From assembly GCA_049724395.1 (NCBI GenBank), contig JAUGWO010000127.1, forward strand, positions 1 to 64,000: a stretch of 64,000 nt of DNA. Direction: 5' to 3'. The stretch comes from Spongospora subterranea f. sp. subterranea. Lineage: Eukaryota > Endomyxa: Phytomyxea > Phytomyxea > Plasmodiophorida. Of this stretch, positions 23,435-36,032 are shown piece after piece. The notes beneath the pieces are model-generated. The model made no database searches. It worked only from the letters and a program-made list of their open reading frames with translations, and was not told the DNA's origin. Both the position numbers and the translations under genes were made by a program. Numbering within the stretch: position 1 is the first letter of the stretch; every line of letters begins with the position of its first letter.

Positions 23435-26400
23435 ATTTCCTGTTCATTAGGGAACACAAACGTTCGCTCATCCATTGGCCTGACCCTATATTGGCCAATA
23501 TTAATCGATTCCTCATTGGATTCTGGTTCCATTCCAATGCGATTAACCCTGATCCCATTCCTCCTTTGGTTTGGGGCGATCTCCTGATCAAGCGTCAAAT
23601 CATCCTTATTTGACGATCCCCATCTGGTCATTAAGTCTGCCCAGACGTTTTCCTCACCAGCTATGTGTTCAACCGTATAGTTGAACTTCCTGATCTCCAT
23701 TCCCCACCGCTCCAGACGTTGCCCAGCCTGTTTGGTGCACCTAGTTGGACTATACATGGCCGCCAGATGTTTATGATCTGTGTATATCCTGAATGGAGTG
23801 TCTCCAATTTGAAGTAAGTAATCCAACTTCTTCAAAGTGTCCCATATTGCAAAGTCTTCCTTATCCGGTGTAGACCAATTCAGTTCAGATCCATTGAACC
23901 TATGTCCTACAAATCCCAACGGTTCGTGTCCCTGATCATTCCTCGGTTTCCCAATATCCCCAATAGGAATTTGACTGACCATCCCTGAGGCATGAAATTC
24001 ACTGGCATCAGTGAATACACATTGAACCTTATCCTTCATTGGATAACTCAGCTGCGTTTTCCTAGCAATTGCGCCTTTGATGTTATGAAAAGCGTCGATA
24101 TGAATGTCTCCCCATCCATGCCGGTCTAATCTCACACCACGAGCTACTGCTTCCTGTCCGTTTGGGCTGATTCTTCATTGCTTTTTCATAAATGTCCTGC
24201 AATGGTAAAATCAATTTGTTTTACTCTGGAATCGACCTATTCATCCATTGTACGGCCATCATGAATTGCTGTAAATCCCTAGCCATTTTCGGATATGGCA
24301 TTCCATTGAGAGCCGATATCCTCCCTGGATCATGACTGACTCCATCTGGTGTGAAGATTCGGCCACAGAAATGTGGCTTCCCTTAAGAGCAAATCACATC
24401 GTTCAACATTGAACTTAATGTTATGTTGTTCCGCCAATCTCAATGTCCCCTGCAGTGCTTCAAACCATTTGTCCTCAGTTTCCGCATGACCTAAAATATC
24501 ATCAATCCTGATGATCAACGACTTATACAACAATTCCTCAAATATTTCATGCATCCTAGCCTGAAACTGAGTAGATGAATTCAATGCTCCCTGGATCGAA
24601 AGTGTTGGAGTGTAAACTCCACGATCGGTCATGAATGAAAACATCTCCTGACACTCCTGGTCAAGTGGCATAATCCAAAATCCCTTAAACGCATCCAATG
24701 AAAACCAATACTTAGACCCTGCTAAGTTACCTAACAATAAATTGCAAGAATGGCATTGGCCATGCTGTGGCCTTGCATAATGCATTGACTTCCCTGAGAT
24801 CAATACACATTCTGTATCCTCGTTCCCTGGTTGTCTGACAACTACCACCGACGAAGCCCACTCCGCATTGTAGTTCTCAAACACCAATCCATATTTGACC
24901 AACAACTTGACAAAAGTGTCCAGAAATTCACTTTGTTCTGTGTTGTATCTCCTAGCTTTGCACCTGACTGGTTCCACATTATCCTTCAAGAATGTCTTGA
25001 AAGGTGTCACCTTAGATGGTTCATCATTACCTAATGATGCCCTCCACACATTACCGTATGTATGGACCAATTTCCTTAGTCGACTTTCCCAATGATTTGG
25101 TAATCCATTTTGTATAGCGCGCTCAACCAAACCATTCATTGCACCTCGCAATTCCTCAGGAATATTTTCCCCAATATTCACATCCTCATCAGAAACTTCC
25201 AGATCCTGATTTCCCAATCTTGTCCTCAAGATTAAATGCTCTAGGGCTGTTTTTGGGTCTATCCCTAGGTAGTTCCTTTAGCAAATCCTCGCCAATGAAT
25301 ACCTCATCACTTGGCGTATCCCATACCAAACATCTCCGGTTACGAGTGATCAGTTCGCCCGTTGCAGTTTGTAAAGTCAGGTCTGCATATACCTCATGCG
25401 TTGCCTGAGCCCGTGTCTTATCAGGTAATTCCAATGTGACCAGTTCCTTCAGTTCACATAATCTCATATCAGGATCCATATCCCTTATTTTCATGGCAAA
25501 TGACATTGGAATAATTGTCGCTTCTGCTCCACTGTCCAATATCCCTGGAAACAGTATCCCAGATGCAGCAATCTTCACTTCAATACCACTGTTCCTTGCT
25601 TCATCCACATTCCTATGTGGTGAAGACTTATCCAGATTTCCACAATCATCCAAAGTTCCAGTGTTAACATTGTCGACAACCTTGCCGATTCTGCACACCA
25701 ATAGGTACTTGGAACCCTGTGAGACTTTATTGCTGCTAAACTGACGTTTCCGGCGGTCCAGCAGCTCTGCCATCTCCTTCCCTGTCGGCTTGTCAGGACA
25801 TTTTGCCATGGGATGCCCTTTCTTGCCGCACTTAAGACAAATGATGTCGGGGTTGTGATTCGAAGTTTGCATTTGGCCCTCGTGTTTCCGCTTTCGGTTG
25901 GCACCTGCCTTCCGAATCGGTGCTTTCAGACTCCTGTCATTCAGCTCACTAGCCGCAAAAGCCTTCACTTCAGCAACGGTCTCCGCCTTGCTGACCAATG
26001 TCTTAACAAAGTCCCGCCAACATCGCTGAAGGCTGGTGTTCCCAACCAGTGTCTCTTCCTTCATTAACGCGCCTAGCTCCGGCGGTTGCCGAACCGCGAC
26101 GGTCCACCGGACACGATTCTTTACCCCTTTGGGTGAAGAGAAGAGGTTACCGTACCCCTTGTCTTTAATCACCTTTTCCTGCCTGGCCAGTAAATCCAGC
26201 ACTGACAGCTTCCCAACCATAGTCCTGGACATCTTAATCGATAGTATGTCCTTCTACACGGTACCTGCCGCCGTCGGCAATCCTCGAACAAGCTCCTGCT
26301 TGATCCAGTTTCGTACCTCGGTCCCAGTCACAACCCCTGGATCCCTATCCAGTTCGTGTATAGCGATAACGGCCAGGTGCTCCGGCTCGATCATCGTGAC

Positions 26401-26690
26401 GACGTCTCTTGCTGTGTCGGACCTTCCAGCATCAGCAAGATGTAAATCATATCTTTCCAGTTCCTCGCCAGGAACTTCACCAAATGGTTCCTCTGCATTC
26501 CGGCCAACCTTGGCGCGGCAATGGTTTCCATGATGTCACCAGCCCGACCTCGGACTCGATGACCATCACTTCCCTTCCCATTCTGATAGTTGACAGAGCT
26601 CGCCTCCGGATCGTCACCCAGATTAATGGGGCTTCCAGCACCCACTTCAGCCCTCTCCTCATCAACAATCATTGTGACAGTCATTGTTTA
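23435..26690 (-). mobile_element. Ty3/gypsy-like element G2
   Basis: Minus-strand fossil. Reading leftward: gag (from about 26.69 kb), a CCHC knuckle (CLKCGKKGHPMAKCP, about 25.8 kb), retropepsin (ILDSGAEATIIPMS, about 25.5 kb), reverse transcriptase (YWFSLDAFKGFWIMPLD about 24.7 kb; RIDDILGH about 24.5 kb) and RNase H (FTDASEFHASGM about 24.0 kb; YTDHKHLAAMYS about 23.8 kb). The order PR-RT-RH marks Ty3/gypsy kin. Integrase and LTRs are not recognisable. It has several breaks and meets the LINE at its left end. It differs in sequence from G1. Confidence 0.85.
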
Positions 26691-27302
26691 GATGCCAAAC
26701 GCGAATTCAAATGCAGATGCAAATGTTTTTGCAGAAAGATCTTTATAGCGTTTGCACGTTGGAATCCGTTCCAAATTCAATGTGTGTATTAGCCATTCCC
26801 TGGAGTCGAGTAATCCTGCTTGACTCACGCAGTAGATGAGGCTGTGGCGCACTCCATAGCATTAGGGGGTGATTAATCCTTATGCCCAAGGATTGATTAT
26901 TCCCATATGCTACAGATAACAATGGGTCAAGAACTTGGTCGAGGGCTAGCGACAGCCTTTTCAAACACTTCAAACAACGAAATCAAATGACTGTCCGATC
27001 TTACACAGTATTCCCAGGGTTTCTTTGGCTTCGAGAAACAGTTTTGCATTGAGTGACTTCTCTGAAAGCAGATCTTTTATCATGGTGGATGTCCAAGAGG
27101 CATCCCTTCCGTCTTCCATTTTCTGAGGCTGGCCCCGTTTCTTTGAACAATCGACTGCGACAGCGACCGTCGGATGAGCAACCGACGTCGATGTTTCCAC
27201 GAGACAAACAATGGGAACGGGAGAGGATGAGATCGAGTATTAATGGGAGAGGAAGACAGGAAGTTGACACAATAGGAGAGGATCCAATAATGGCTAAAGC
27301 CT
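26691..27302. other. Gene-poor stretch with a short repeated coding-like piece
   Basis: No clear gene. A minus-strand open stretch at 26970-27200 contains TMIKDLLSEKSLNAKLF and EAKE, which resembles TMIENLLSKEQLNAKRF and AKEK at 63599-63871. The nucleotide match is about 27007-27100 against 63647-63740, in the same orientation. The piece may be a decayed gene or an unknown mobile sequence. 26743-26950 might be an LTR remnant of G2, but I see no second copy. Confidence 0.4.
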
Positions 27303-29017
27303 TTATTGATATTCGTCAATGAACAGGATTTGCTCCATCATATCTGTAATATATAACCAATCAGGTCCTAATTGCTTCTGAAGAGCATCTGCTAGTTGTC
27401 GATTCACTCCAGGAGAGAATGTACCTGGTCGGGTTTCACACTTCTCAGACTGAATTAGATCGAAGCATGTTTTAAACGCTTTGATCCCAATTGCTTGTTG
27501 ACACCGTCTAATCATGCAATTACAATCGTAGGAATGTCGTTTTGAGTTCATTGAAACCTACAGAACGAGCAGCGCTTTCCGATCATGAAGATTACCGGGA
27601 AGCGGTTGGCTATCAACAGTATTGCTCGGATCATAAGCCTTGTCGTTATCGGATGACCATATCCACTCCCGTGGATCATCTTCACGATGAACGAACGAGC
27701 CACTCTCAGCCTGTAGACAGATTTGAATCAACCGCCGTTTGTGGACAAGCTGATTCACACACCCGAGCGGCGATATTTGTGGAATATGATAAAAGAACAG
27801 CAACGTCCTCCGCATCTGAATATTGATTAACATCGCTGCATCCTGTGTCGGGCTCTGATTTGAGCGATTCGCCATCGGCTAGAGCAAGTTTAACTGGCTT
27901 CTTGGCGATTTCGGCGTGATCAACGACAGAATCATTATTGGGATCGAAAGGTGTCAGATACGATTTCAGTCGAATATTCGCCTGAAAGATATGAGATAAC
28001 CCCAATATCTCGATCTGCTTTTGCAGAGAATTCATCTCTGGACAACGTTCATTTCCTCCATATTCCATCGTATATCGGTCCAACACACATCTCTATGGGA
28101 AGTAGTGTGAGTGATAATGAATTTATCCAACTCCCTGAGCGATAATCATTACCACAGGACGATGCAATAAAGGCGACTGCAACATGACGGTGGTGGTTGG
28201 ACGCCTGTTCGGATCCACCGACAGCATTCGCTTGACCAATTGCACGAGATTTGGGCTTCCGACCCTGGGAGGAATATATTTTCCTTGGATGATCCGGTTG
28301 GATAAACCGGTTAATGAGTCGGAGACGAAGGCGTGTGCACCTGTCAACATCTCATATGTAATACACCCTAACGCCCAGATATCGCTCTTCAAATTGTCTT
28401 CACAATGAACGTGTTAAATGGGGAGAACGAATTGATGAATTCCATGGGTTAACCTTACAAGGGGTATTGCTCAATAGCTCTGGGCTCATATAGAATGGAG
28501 TTCCAATACAAGTTTCGGCGAAATCCATCGAGCTCTCGAGAAACGTCGACACGCCGAAGTCGCCGAGTTTCAGACGGCGACACTGATCTTGAAGGAATAT
28601 ATTAGGGCATTTGAGGTCGCGATGCATTAGGTTTTGCGTGTGAAGATAATGTAAAGCCAGGGTCATTTGTGCCAGGAAATCCAATACGGTGCTTTCAGGC
28701 AGACCAGGGCGGCGACCACTTCCTGATCCTTTGACGTAATCCCGTATGAACGCCGATAGATCACCGCCATCACAGTATTCCATCACGAGACAAAGCGTTT
28801 GGGACGCCGGGTCCTCAAAAGTCTGGTAATGTTTGACAATTCCGGGATGGGCAAGATCTGAGAGCAATCGCGCTTCGGTTCTGGCTTGGTGTAGATTCTG
28901 CAGCCTCATCTGTTTAATCACGACAGAAGCGCCATCGTGTCGCCGTCTGGCTTTATAGACGACTCCATAGGCTCCTTTGCCGATTGGTTCCTCTATGTTG
29001 TAATCGTCCAGCGACAT
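27303..29017 (-). CDS. NEK-family (NIMA-related) serine/threonine protein kinase
   Basis: Five exons fit one continuous frame: 29017-28459, 28397-28153, 28092-27763, 27710-27562 and 27507-27303, with introns of 61, 60, 52 and 54 bp and about 495 residues. The N-terminal kinase domain (residues 3-260) shows the Gly loop GKGAYGVVY, VIK lysine, catalytic HRDLKCPNIF, DFGVS, and SPELLSNTPYNLKSDIWALGC with the first splice inside it, which is typical of NEKs. The C-terminal half is unlike known domains to me; it is acidic and ends LYITDMMEQILFIDEYQ. NEKs act in mitosis, centrosome and cilium control. The start at 29017 is kept in the duplicated copy at 63341. The last two introns are inferred from frame and splice sites. 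Confidence 0.85.
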
Positions 29018-29482
29018 TATAGATGACGGCAACTGCACTAAATGTGGCCGATCAATCACTAGTCACACGATAACTGAATACAGTTCTACTATATCAACAC
29101 TTTATAATACTAAAAACCGATAATGCATTGTCAAGAATCAGGATAAATCCATTGGCTGAGCCGGACTGGCAACGTGTTGAACAAGGTCTGGCTGACTAAT
29201 CGGTTGGTTGTCTGAGGGAACCACCTGGCTTGTCTGGCTTTGATCTTGGAACATGATCGGTGAATCCCCTGATCTTTCAGCAATAAATACAGCTTTAAAC
29301 AGAAGCCCCTGGCAATCCATGCTAGGTATTGAACTAACCGGTGCTGCCGTTTATCCGGGCGAGTGATCTTGGACCGCTAACGGCGATAGAATATATCTTC
29401 AGTACCTTCAATAAAATAGGTTTAGAGAAAAAACTGTATCAATGCGGCGAACACGCCAAGAAACTGTAAAGAAATTGAGCAA
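28750..29482 (-). repeat. Inverted duplicate of 62846-63612
   Basis: The reverse complement of this segment matches 62846-63612 along its length: the last SIN3 introns and exons, the intergenic region and the first 270 bp or so of the NEK gene. Similarity is high but with many point differences and a few indels, so the duplication is old or has evolved freely. Confidence 0.88.
29138..29482 (-). pseudogene. Copy of the SIN3 3' end (relic)
   Basis: Carries the last part of SIN3 (sequence for [19 protein letters not shown] and the tail [21 protein letters not shown]). Compared with 62904-63220 it has a stop after the EDIFYRR region, an altered splice acceptor upstream and a loss of about 35 bp covering the last intron's acceptor. 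It has no upstream SIN3 sequence. It lies just upstream of the intact NEK kinase, as the true SIN3 end lies upstream of the broken NEK copy. Confidence 0.82.
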
Positions 29483-29963
29483 CAGAATCTGCTCCCAATA
29501 GTACTGCTCCAGGCGCAAAATCATCCGAAATCGTCACCGACATTAGAAGTACACCGTTAACCTCTGACGTCACATCATTCGCCATCACCACTCGAACTAG
29601 CAGCGGAATTTCTTCGTGTTCAAAAGCCTCCTGTACTGACGAGGTTCAAACATTCAATGGTATCCTCAACGGCGCTTATCGCCATATAAGTGCCATATAT
29701 CTACTCCGTGCACGGCATTACTTCAATCAAGAACTCAGTCTTTGGTGTCATATTATCATGATCTCCCGTCGCTTCCGAGGAAACCATATCAATACTTTTA
29801 ACCTCAAAGAATCATGATCCCCAAATCAAACCAGACCGATACTTATGCCAAGCATAGATGGATGATGGAAATTTTTCGGATAATCGGGATCCGGCACAAC
29901 AAACTAGGGAGTATCTAGAAAGACATTCCCCTGGATTGCAATCGAATTTTCAGAAATCATCCC
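29483..29963. other. Stretch without a supported gene
   Basis: Between the SIN3 relic and the membrane-protein gene. On the minus strand about 29440-29650 has an open stretch (VMANDVTSEVNGVLLMSV...) that I cannot assign. It might be a remnant of another gene joined at the duplication border. Nothing else is recognisable. Confidence 0.4.
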
Positions 29964-30890
29964 GTGACTGACGTTCACGGACTCCGCCGAACTCCGTGGT
30001 TCTCGGCGTGTCTCTACCTGGTCCGGGTCGTCCTGTCGATGCATTTCTCCAAACACGCGCCCCCTGTTCAAGTTGTGATTCTCATTGCCTACGCGATGGG
30101 AATCGTCAATGTTGTCGTCGTCGTAGCCCTGATTTGTGCCGTCCTACAACAAGCAGCGTCCCCGCAGCATACCCACCAAACAATTCCAATTCAAGACACA
30201 CACCGTCCCCCGCAGCCAGCGCCGCTCAAAGGCAACTTCCCGCAAGCAGGATTTTTCCTGCTGTTCATTACTGTGGTTGGTGCCACCATGCTAGGTCCAG
30301 TGCTGGACCCGAATCGATTTGACTACACGATCCCGCAAGTGCCGATATTATTTCTGATTAAGGGCGTCTCGGAAATGCTGAATGCCATCGGTGTCGCGTT
30401 GGGCGACAGATCGGGAGTTCTGGTCAAGGGTCTGTTGCTTGTAGCACTTCTGTACGGGGTCCTTGGATGGCATCGCAACCAAAATATCAGCGAATATGCT
30501 GACATGGAGCCATGGCAAAGTCCCCTCAACGCTTTCGCACAGCCGCAGGAGGTTCTCCCGCCGCATGGGCATGAGCTGGCGCCACCACCCGCTCAACAGG
30601 GCGGAGGGAATTGGATGGTCGGGGTGTGGCTGTTTAGCACCATCCTGGCAGTGCTGATGGTCGGGCATGTCACGATGCCGGGCCTGATCCTCACGTCGGT
30701 GCCGGAGATGTTGATCATGGTCAACCTGGTTCGGGTAGTGATGTGGGCGGCCGGGGGATGCAAAGGAGTACCCGTTGTGGGAGTGTCTCTGGTAATGGGC
30801 GTGATCTTGGAGAGTTCTCCAGCCGCCACACTGTTTCTTTTGCTTGGCGCCGTCTGGGGACGGTTTGGCACTTTTCTGGATTCTGTTTGA
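29964..30890 (+). CDS. Orphan multi-pass membrane protein
   Basis: A single 308-residue frame, not recognised. Hydrophobic segments at about residues 10-28, 33-62, 96-112, 126-143, 155-167, 220-240, 244-262 and 272-302 suggest seven or eight membrane spans. They are separated by Pro/His/Gln-rich loops (residues 65-92 and 175-215). Codon use is GC-rich and Val-rich, unlike the neighbours. No intron is needed. It has no clear partner nearby. Start ATG 29964 is the first in frame; a later ATG at about 30039 (MHFSKHAPP) is possible. Function unknown. Confidence 0.55.
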   Translation: MTDVHGLRRTPWFSACLYLVRVVLSMHFSKHAPPVQVVILIAYAMGIVNVVVVVALICAVLQQAASPQHTHQTIPIQDTHRPPQPAPLKGNFPQAGFFLLFITVVGATMLGPVLDPNRFDYTIPQVPILFLIKGVSEMLNAIGVALGDRSGVLVKGLLLVALLYGVLGWHRNQNISEYADMEPWQSPLNAFAQPQEVLPPHGHELAPPPAQQGGGNWMVGVWLFSTILAVLMVGHVTMPGLILTSVPEMLIMVNLVRVVMWAAGGCKGVPVVGVSLVMGVILESSPAATLFLLLGAVWGRFGTFLDSV

Positions 30891-32289
30891 AAAGCTTTTA
30901 GTTCACAACATGAGCTCAAGTACAGAATTATGCTCCGGAATGGTTTACTGTAATAAACCGTCCATCAATGATTGGTTTTTTCAAATAACTAATTCTCCTG
31001 TCGGCCCTTGCTCATTTCGACATCGGTCCCTGACTTCCCAGAACTGCTCGAGTTCGATTCAAGCCGTCCCCGAATGGAGAATTCGTTCAACAATCTCAAA
31101 TCCTGGCATATACAGGTCTCATGGTGGATCCATCAATTCTTATCCTCAAATCCTCCTTTTGCAGTTAGCTCACATAGAATCCGTATCTGTTTTCCTGGAA
31201 CAGAATTCACAAAAACAATCCATACCTAACCGGACTTGGACACGGTTTCATTGGTTTGATCGCACAAGTTCGATAAACGTGTTCGGTAGTTTTACAGCGG
31301 AATGTAATTTGTTGTTTACTGATTGCTTTATAGCCTGGCCAGGATGATGACGCATCCTCGTCTGTTCCAGACACCCACCTCGCGACGAAGTATTCGGACT
31401 GATTAGAAGGGGGTCAGCGTGTATGGTGCTCTGGGATCGCGGATACAGGAAGGATTGGAATTGATTGGCCGCTCTTTCGACGCGTCCCGACCCGATTCAG
31501 GAAACGACCAGGTGCTGATGGAAACCAAACACCGAACAGCTAACATCGTGAACGAGCAGCAACTGATGGTTCAAGGGCAACAATGCCAATTCAACGGTGA
31601 ACGCAGATGCGCCAAAGTTTCGACCAATTGAACGATAATTAGGTTGTATCAAAGCCGTATTGGCCCATGGTTGATTAGGTCGAAAGGAGTTAAAAGTCGG
31701 TTTCTGGGGAGGCGCTCTGTCCCTACCAGAACGACAGTACTTGCTCCTTCTGCAATTGGCAGTGCGACTTCTGCCGCAACGTGCACAGAAAAATGAGGCC
31801 AACGTAGGATTGAGCATAACAATAGTCGATGGACACCCGCCATGGACTGGCATTAGGCAACCATTTACCTGGGGCGGCCTGGCACGAACCTATGAGGTGC
31901 AAACAATACCGGACCGCGAGCTCTCGTATCGAAGGATGCCCTTAGACGCTAACACATCCGGAAGATGGGACAATTGGAGGGCCCGTCTGAGCGATTGGAT
32001 GCCGTGCTGCTCAACAGCGTGCGATATGATTGGCGGGGGGCAATTCGGGGCGACTCCAGGTTCAACACATTGCAGATGCTCACGACCAATAACTCCAATC
32101 GCGCGTCTGTACTGCGCTCGAAATGTTGACCTTACGGTCACGTGCTGGATGCGAATAATCCTGAGCTATAACAACCGAGAAGCAGCGACCGAGGCCGGCA
32201 GACGCCATACGATGGAGCCGCTCGCAGGCCATATGAGGCGTCGGGAAAATGGATTGTTTGAATGTGCATCGCGGTGTTCGGCACGAATT
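30891..32289. other. Stretch without a convincing gene
   Basis: Several medium open frames occur on both strands (for example plus 31741-32295 and minus 31497-31853, the latter with Cys pairs in FFCARCGRSRTANCRRSKYC). None shows a family motif I can name, and frames on the two strands overlap. It may hold decayed coding sequence. Confidence 0.4.
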
Positions 32290-32640
32290 TCATGAAACTG
32301 GCCAAACGTCGCTGCCATACGATTCAGTCCGCTGCACATATTGGACGTCATCTCCACAAGGGCAACGAAACCGTTCGGTGTTATGGAGAAAATGCTGCTG
32401 TTGCATCTTCTTTTGAGGTAAACAACTCATATTCTGCACTATCTCCACACGCAATGGTCCTTCCCGGCACGCTTTGTGACAGTTGCGCTGAGTAATCACT
32501 CGGCCGGCCTCAGCTGTGTAAGACGCACTCTGGATCAAGCATGAATGGAAAGTCAAACAATCAATTTTGTCAACCCAGAGTGAGGCTGGCTTTGCGGTGC
32601 ACCCTTGTTCACTTGAGGCAACCTTGTTCTGTTGCGACAC
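32290..32640 (-). CDS. Possible coding remnant, unclassified
   Basis: A 116-residue open frame that stays open upstream to about 32740. It contains Cys/His clusters (CHKACREGP, MSCLPQKK, FRCPCGDD) that might bind zinc. I do not recognise the family and see no partner exon. It ends just downstream of the Nup96 gene on the same strand. Confidence 0.25.
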   Translation of the reverse strand: MSQQNKVASSEQGCTAKPASLWVDKIDCLTFHSCLIQSASYTAEAGRVITQRNCHKACREGPLRVEIVQNMSCLPQKKMQQQHFLHNTERFRCPCGDDVQYVQRTESYGSDVWPVS

Positions 32641-32915
32641 AATTTCACGGATCCAAAATTCTGCTGATTCCGGTAGGACAAAAATCTCCCTGAGTTTGGC
32701 AGGGCCACGTAAAGTGTCGGTCAGTTGTCTTCGACGTCCATACTGTACTGCGACATTTCAGGATTTGACGCAACGCTGATGGCGTGTGCCCGTTTTAAAA
32801 AACATTTGAATTTGGCGGCCATACAATCATGCGCTAAGTGAAAACATTGACATTGCGAGATCATAATAAATATTTAGGTGCATTTTATGACTTTGATGTC
32901 GGCGGTCTCAGATGA

Positions 32916-35792
32916 TCATGGTAAAAGTGCAGTGGTCATCTGGGTTAATTGTCCAACTCTTTTGGAATCAGGCCAGACGACACAGTGCATAGCAGACTCC
33001 AAAAGACGCAACTTCGCAACAGTCTCGCTACTCCTGGGGTTGCAAGGAACTTGGAAAAGAAACCCTTTTGGCGGTAAACTTGACCTGTCTTGACAGTCCG
33101 AAGATACCGCTGTCACCATGAAAATCAGTGTAAATTCTTTTGCCAAGGCGCGAAGGTCATATACCATGAATTATATTTAAAATCAGCTGGCCGCCATATT
33201 TCCATTGATGTGGAATATGTTTCTACGATTAACAAACTTAATGCTGAAATATACACGCATAGAACAATAAAAACCTGCTTTGACGCCAAAATTATTCCAA
33301 TTCTCGTGCAAACATCATATGCTTCTATGATGATCAACTTGGGAGCAATATTGGTGACAAACAGAGAATGAGCGGCATCCCACATTTCAGCTCGGAGAGC
33401 GCACGTCAATGCGTCGTGAAGGCAACCATCGGCAAGACATCGTATATACTGGAGAAAATTGAGGATCAAGCGTAATGTAAGAAACATTCAACTTGTACCT
33501 TGGCAGTGTAGAGAACCTTTACAGGATTGATGCATTCAGAAGCCCCTGTCAATTCTGTCCACCGCAAAACGAAGTTAAAAATATCTTGTTCAGCATCGGA
33601 CAATAATCCTGTAAATTCTTGCTGAGATTCCGCACTAGACTCGTTGCTTTCAGGATAACCGAAAGAAACAGGATCAAAACGACGCCGAGACTGTCCGAAT
33701 GAAACATGTTATCAATGAATAAAGACGAAACGAAGTACAAACCGATCGAGATGCAGGCCAGTTACGGTTAAGAATATCTTGAACAAGACCTTCTACTGAC
33801 TCAGGATTTTGCTTGAAATTGACTAAAACGATGTAGATTGCTGATTTGAAATCACCAGAACCCTCTAACTGCGCAACGTATCCTATTGACAGCAATGCAG
33901 GAAAATGGCCATGTAACTTAACACCGCGGAATGAAATGATATCGTACGTATGCCACATCATGGCGAAATCAAACCAGCTACGATGTTGTTAAGCATATAA
34001 TGCTGAAAATTTCAATTGACGTCATACTGAGCGTTGCCTTTGAACAGCTTCCCGGCAGGCATCGTTGGGTCAACCCGCGAAACCATCAGTAATCTCCTGA
34101 TATCGTATGGCGCATCGGCGTCCGCGGCTAGCAGCGATTGCAGCGACTGATTTTGATTGTCGGCAAACCAAAATGACGCTGATAAATTGGACAGCCAATC
34201 CGCAGTCTATAAAGATGATGATCTATCTTCAAAGTATTGACAATAAGAATATTTACCAATTGGTATACATCACCTGCTAATATTCGATATACTAACTGAC
34301 ACGCTTCGGCAAATGTTTGCCACGTTCCAGATGAAGACCAGTTTCTAAAAGACGTTTATAGCTTGAAAAACGCACAGATAGCAAAAGCACCTTATTTGCT
34401 CTCTTAACAACGGTCTAGATTGTCCTCGCAAACCACCGCCACATTCAGCGATTAACTGATCATGATTATCAGCAATCAAGGCCTCATAATCATTCTCACA
34501 TACCGTCGCAAGTCTTGGGTTTTTGCTTTTTAGTGATGCAGAGACTGCATCAACTAGTCTGTGATCCATCAATGCACGACCGATAATGGACCAGGCATCA
34601 TCATTAGCAAACCCCCTCTCTACAAAGGACTTGAAAAAAATCAAGAACCACAACATGAAAAGATCTACTTGATTCAGAAACATGGTGCTGAAGTTCTGCG
34701 GAAACAGCGGTAGACGGCGGTTGACGAACTGCCTCTTCCATCCAGTTCGACAAAGCATTTCTCATGTCCACCGTGCTCCCTGAAAAATCTGGATCGTACA
34801 GCGATATTATCAAAGCCCAGTGATCCCCGTCGCGTTCCTAAAAGGAGTTGAGATGGTAGCGATCTGATAGGCAATGCAATTACTTTGTACGATTTGACAA
34901 CATCGGCACGGTTATCATGTCGTTCAACTGCATTTTGATGCAAGGCCACAAGTCGTGGATTTATTCCTGATGAGTTGATTCGCATAATTCGCACAGAGGT
35001 CAAAGACCGCCCTCGGGACACAAACCGCAGCCCAGTTCCGAATCCAACGGAAAAAGGGGATCTGAAACAAACGCTTTACGATGAAAAATTGAGAAAGATT
35101 ACTGGGGCATACTCTTCAGTGCTATGAAGCCTTAAAGATTCAGGATTATAGACAGAACCTTGCAGAGATCTAGGTGCCATGACTGGTATATGCGTACGAT
35201 CCGGAGGAACCATTCTTTCGTGCCCCCACTCTTCAACATCGAGATCGATGCGCGACATCTCAGTAATAGCCTTGTTTTGAATCGGGACTGTCGCAGGACC
35301 CGGTAATGAATCCATCCTGAAGAAAAAATAAGATTTGATATTAGGTGATATTACTCATACCATTGGGGTTGCAAAACATCTGATCTTTTGTCCAACTGCG
35401 TTTCATGCTCATACGCTGACCGCATCGCATGCAACTTAACAGCATCCAGACGACGTTCAGCCGCAAGCGCTTCTGGTCTTGGAATCGCTGCAGATGTTCG
35501 ATTTGCCAGTTGAGGAGACACCGATGCAGACTCAGAAAACAATCCAAACGCCTGACACACAGGTCAATTTCGCGGTTCATGGGATTATCGAGTGTACTGA
35601 GCCGACCTCATCAAACATTTTCAGCTCCACCTTGTCAGATGGAGAAGACTGCAACTGAATAGCATCACTGTTGACCGATTTTTGTATAGCTGGATACAGG
35701 ATGTCTTGATCAAATCCTGTGCCTTGGTTATTGCTGATTATGACGTCATCAAGGCAGAATTCAAAGACGTCATCGTGATCCTGATCCGACAT
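32916..35792 (-). CDS. Nucleoporin Nup96 (Nup145C-like), Y-complex
   Basis: Structural scaffold nucleoporin of the Y (Nup84/Nup107) complex. About eleven short exons. The start MSDQDHDDVFEF (35792) lies about 40 bases after an in-frame stop. The first joins are clear: exon ending DEVGS to AFGLFSE (46-bp intron), exon ending VLQPQ to WMDSLPG (44-bp), and HSTEE to SPFSVGFGTGLRFVSRGR, which is the entry motif of the Nup96 fold. Next come KSYK to ERDGDHWALIISLYD, then RLAT to LIAECGGGLRGQSRPLL, WQTFAEACQLVYRILAGD, ALLSIGYVAQLEGSGDFKSAIYIVL and ALRAEMWDAAHSLFVTNIAP, all in Nup96 order. The usual Nup98 half with its autocleavage domain is not seen upstream. The 3' end is the least certain part. Confidence 0.75.
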
Positions 35793-36032
35793 GGCCGGGA
35801 TCGATCTTCGGCCAGAAAATTGAAAGTGGATCGCTTTGGGGACCCCTTAACCAATGCTAGATTGATTAATGAGACACACGAAGGAACCCTGGCGACTGAT
35901 AATCACGGGAAATGAAATAAAGACCGAGGCGGAAAGTCTTTAAATGATATTGCGCGGCCTCCCACCACTGTCATGTCTTCCTCACCACCCAAGGAGTACT
36001 AGAGGGCACTCTCTCCTTCTCTCTGTGGCAGG

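Noticed and set aside
31741-32295. 184-residue plus-strand frame
   Set aside because: No motif, unusual composition and overlap with equally long minus-strand frames.
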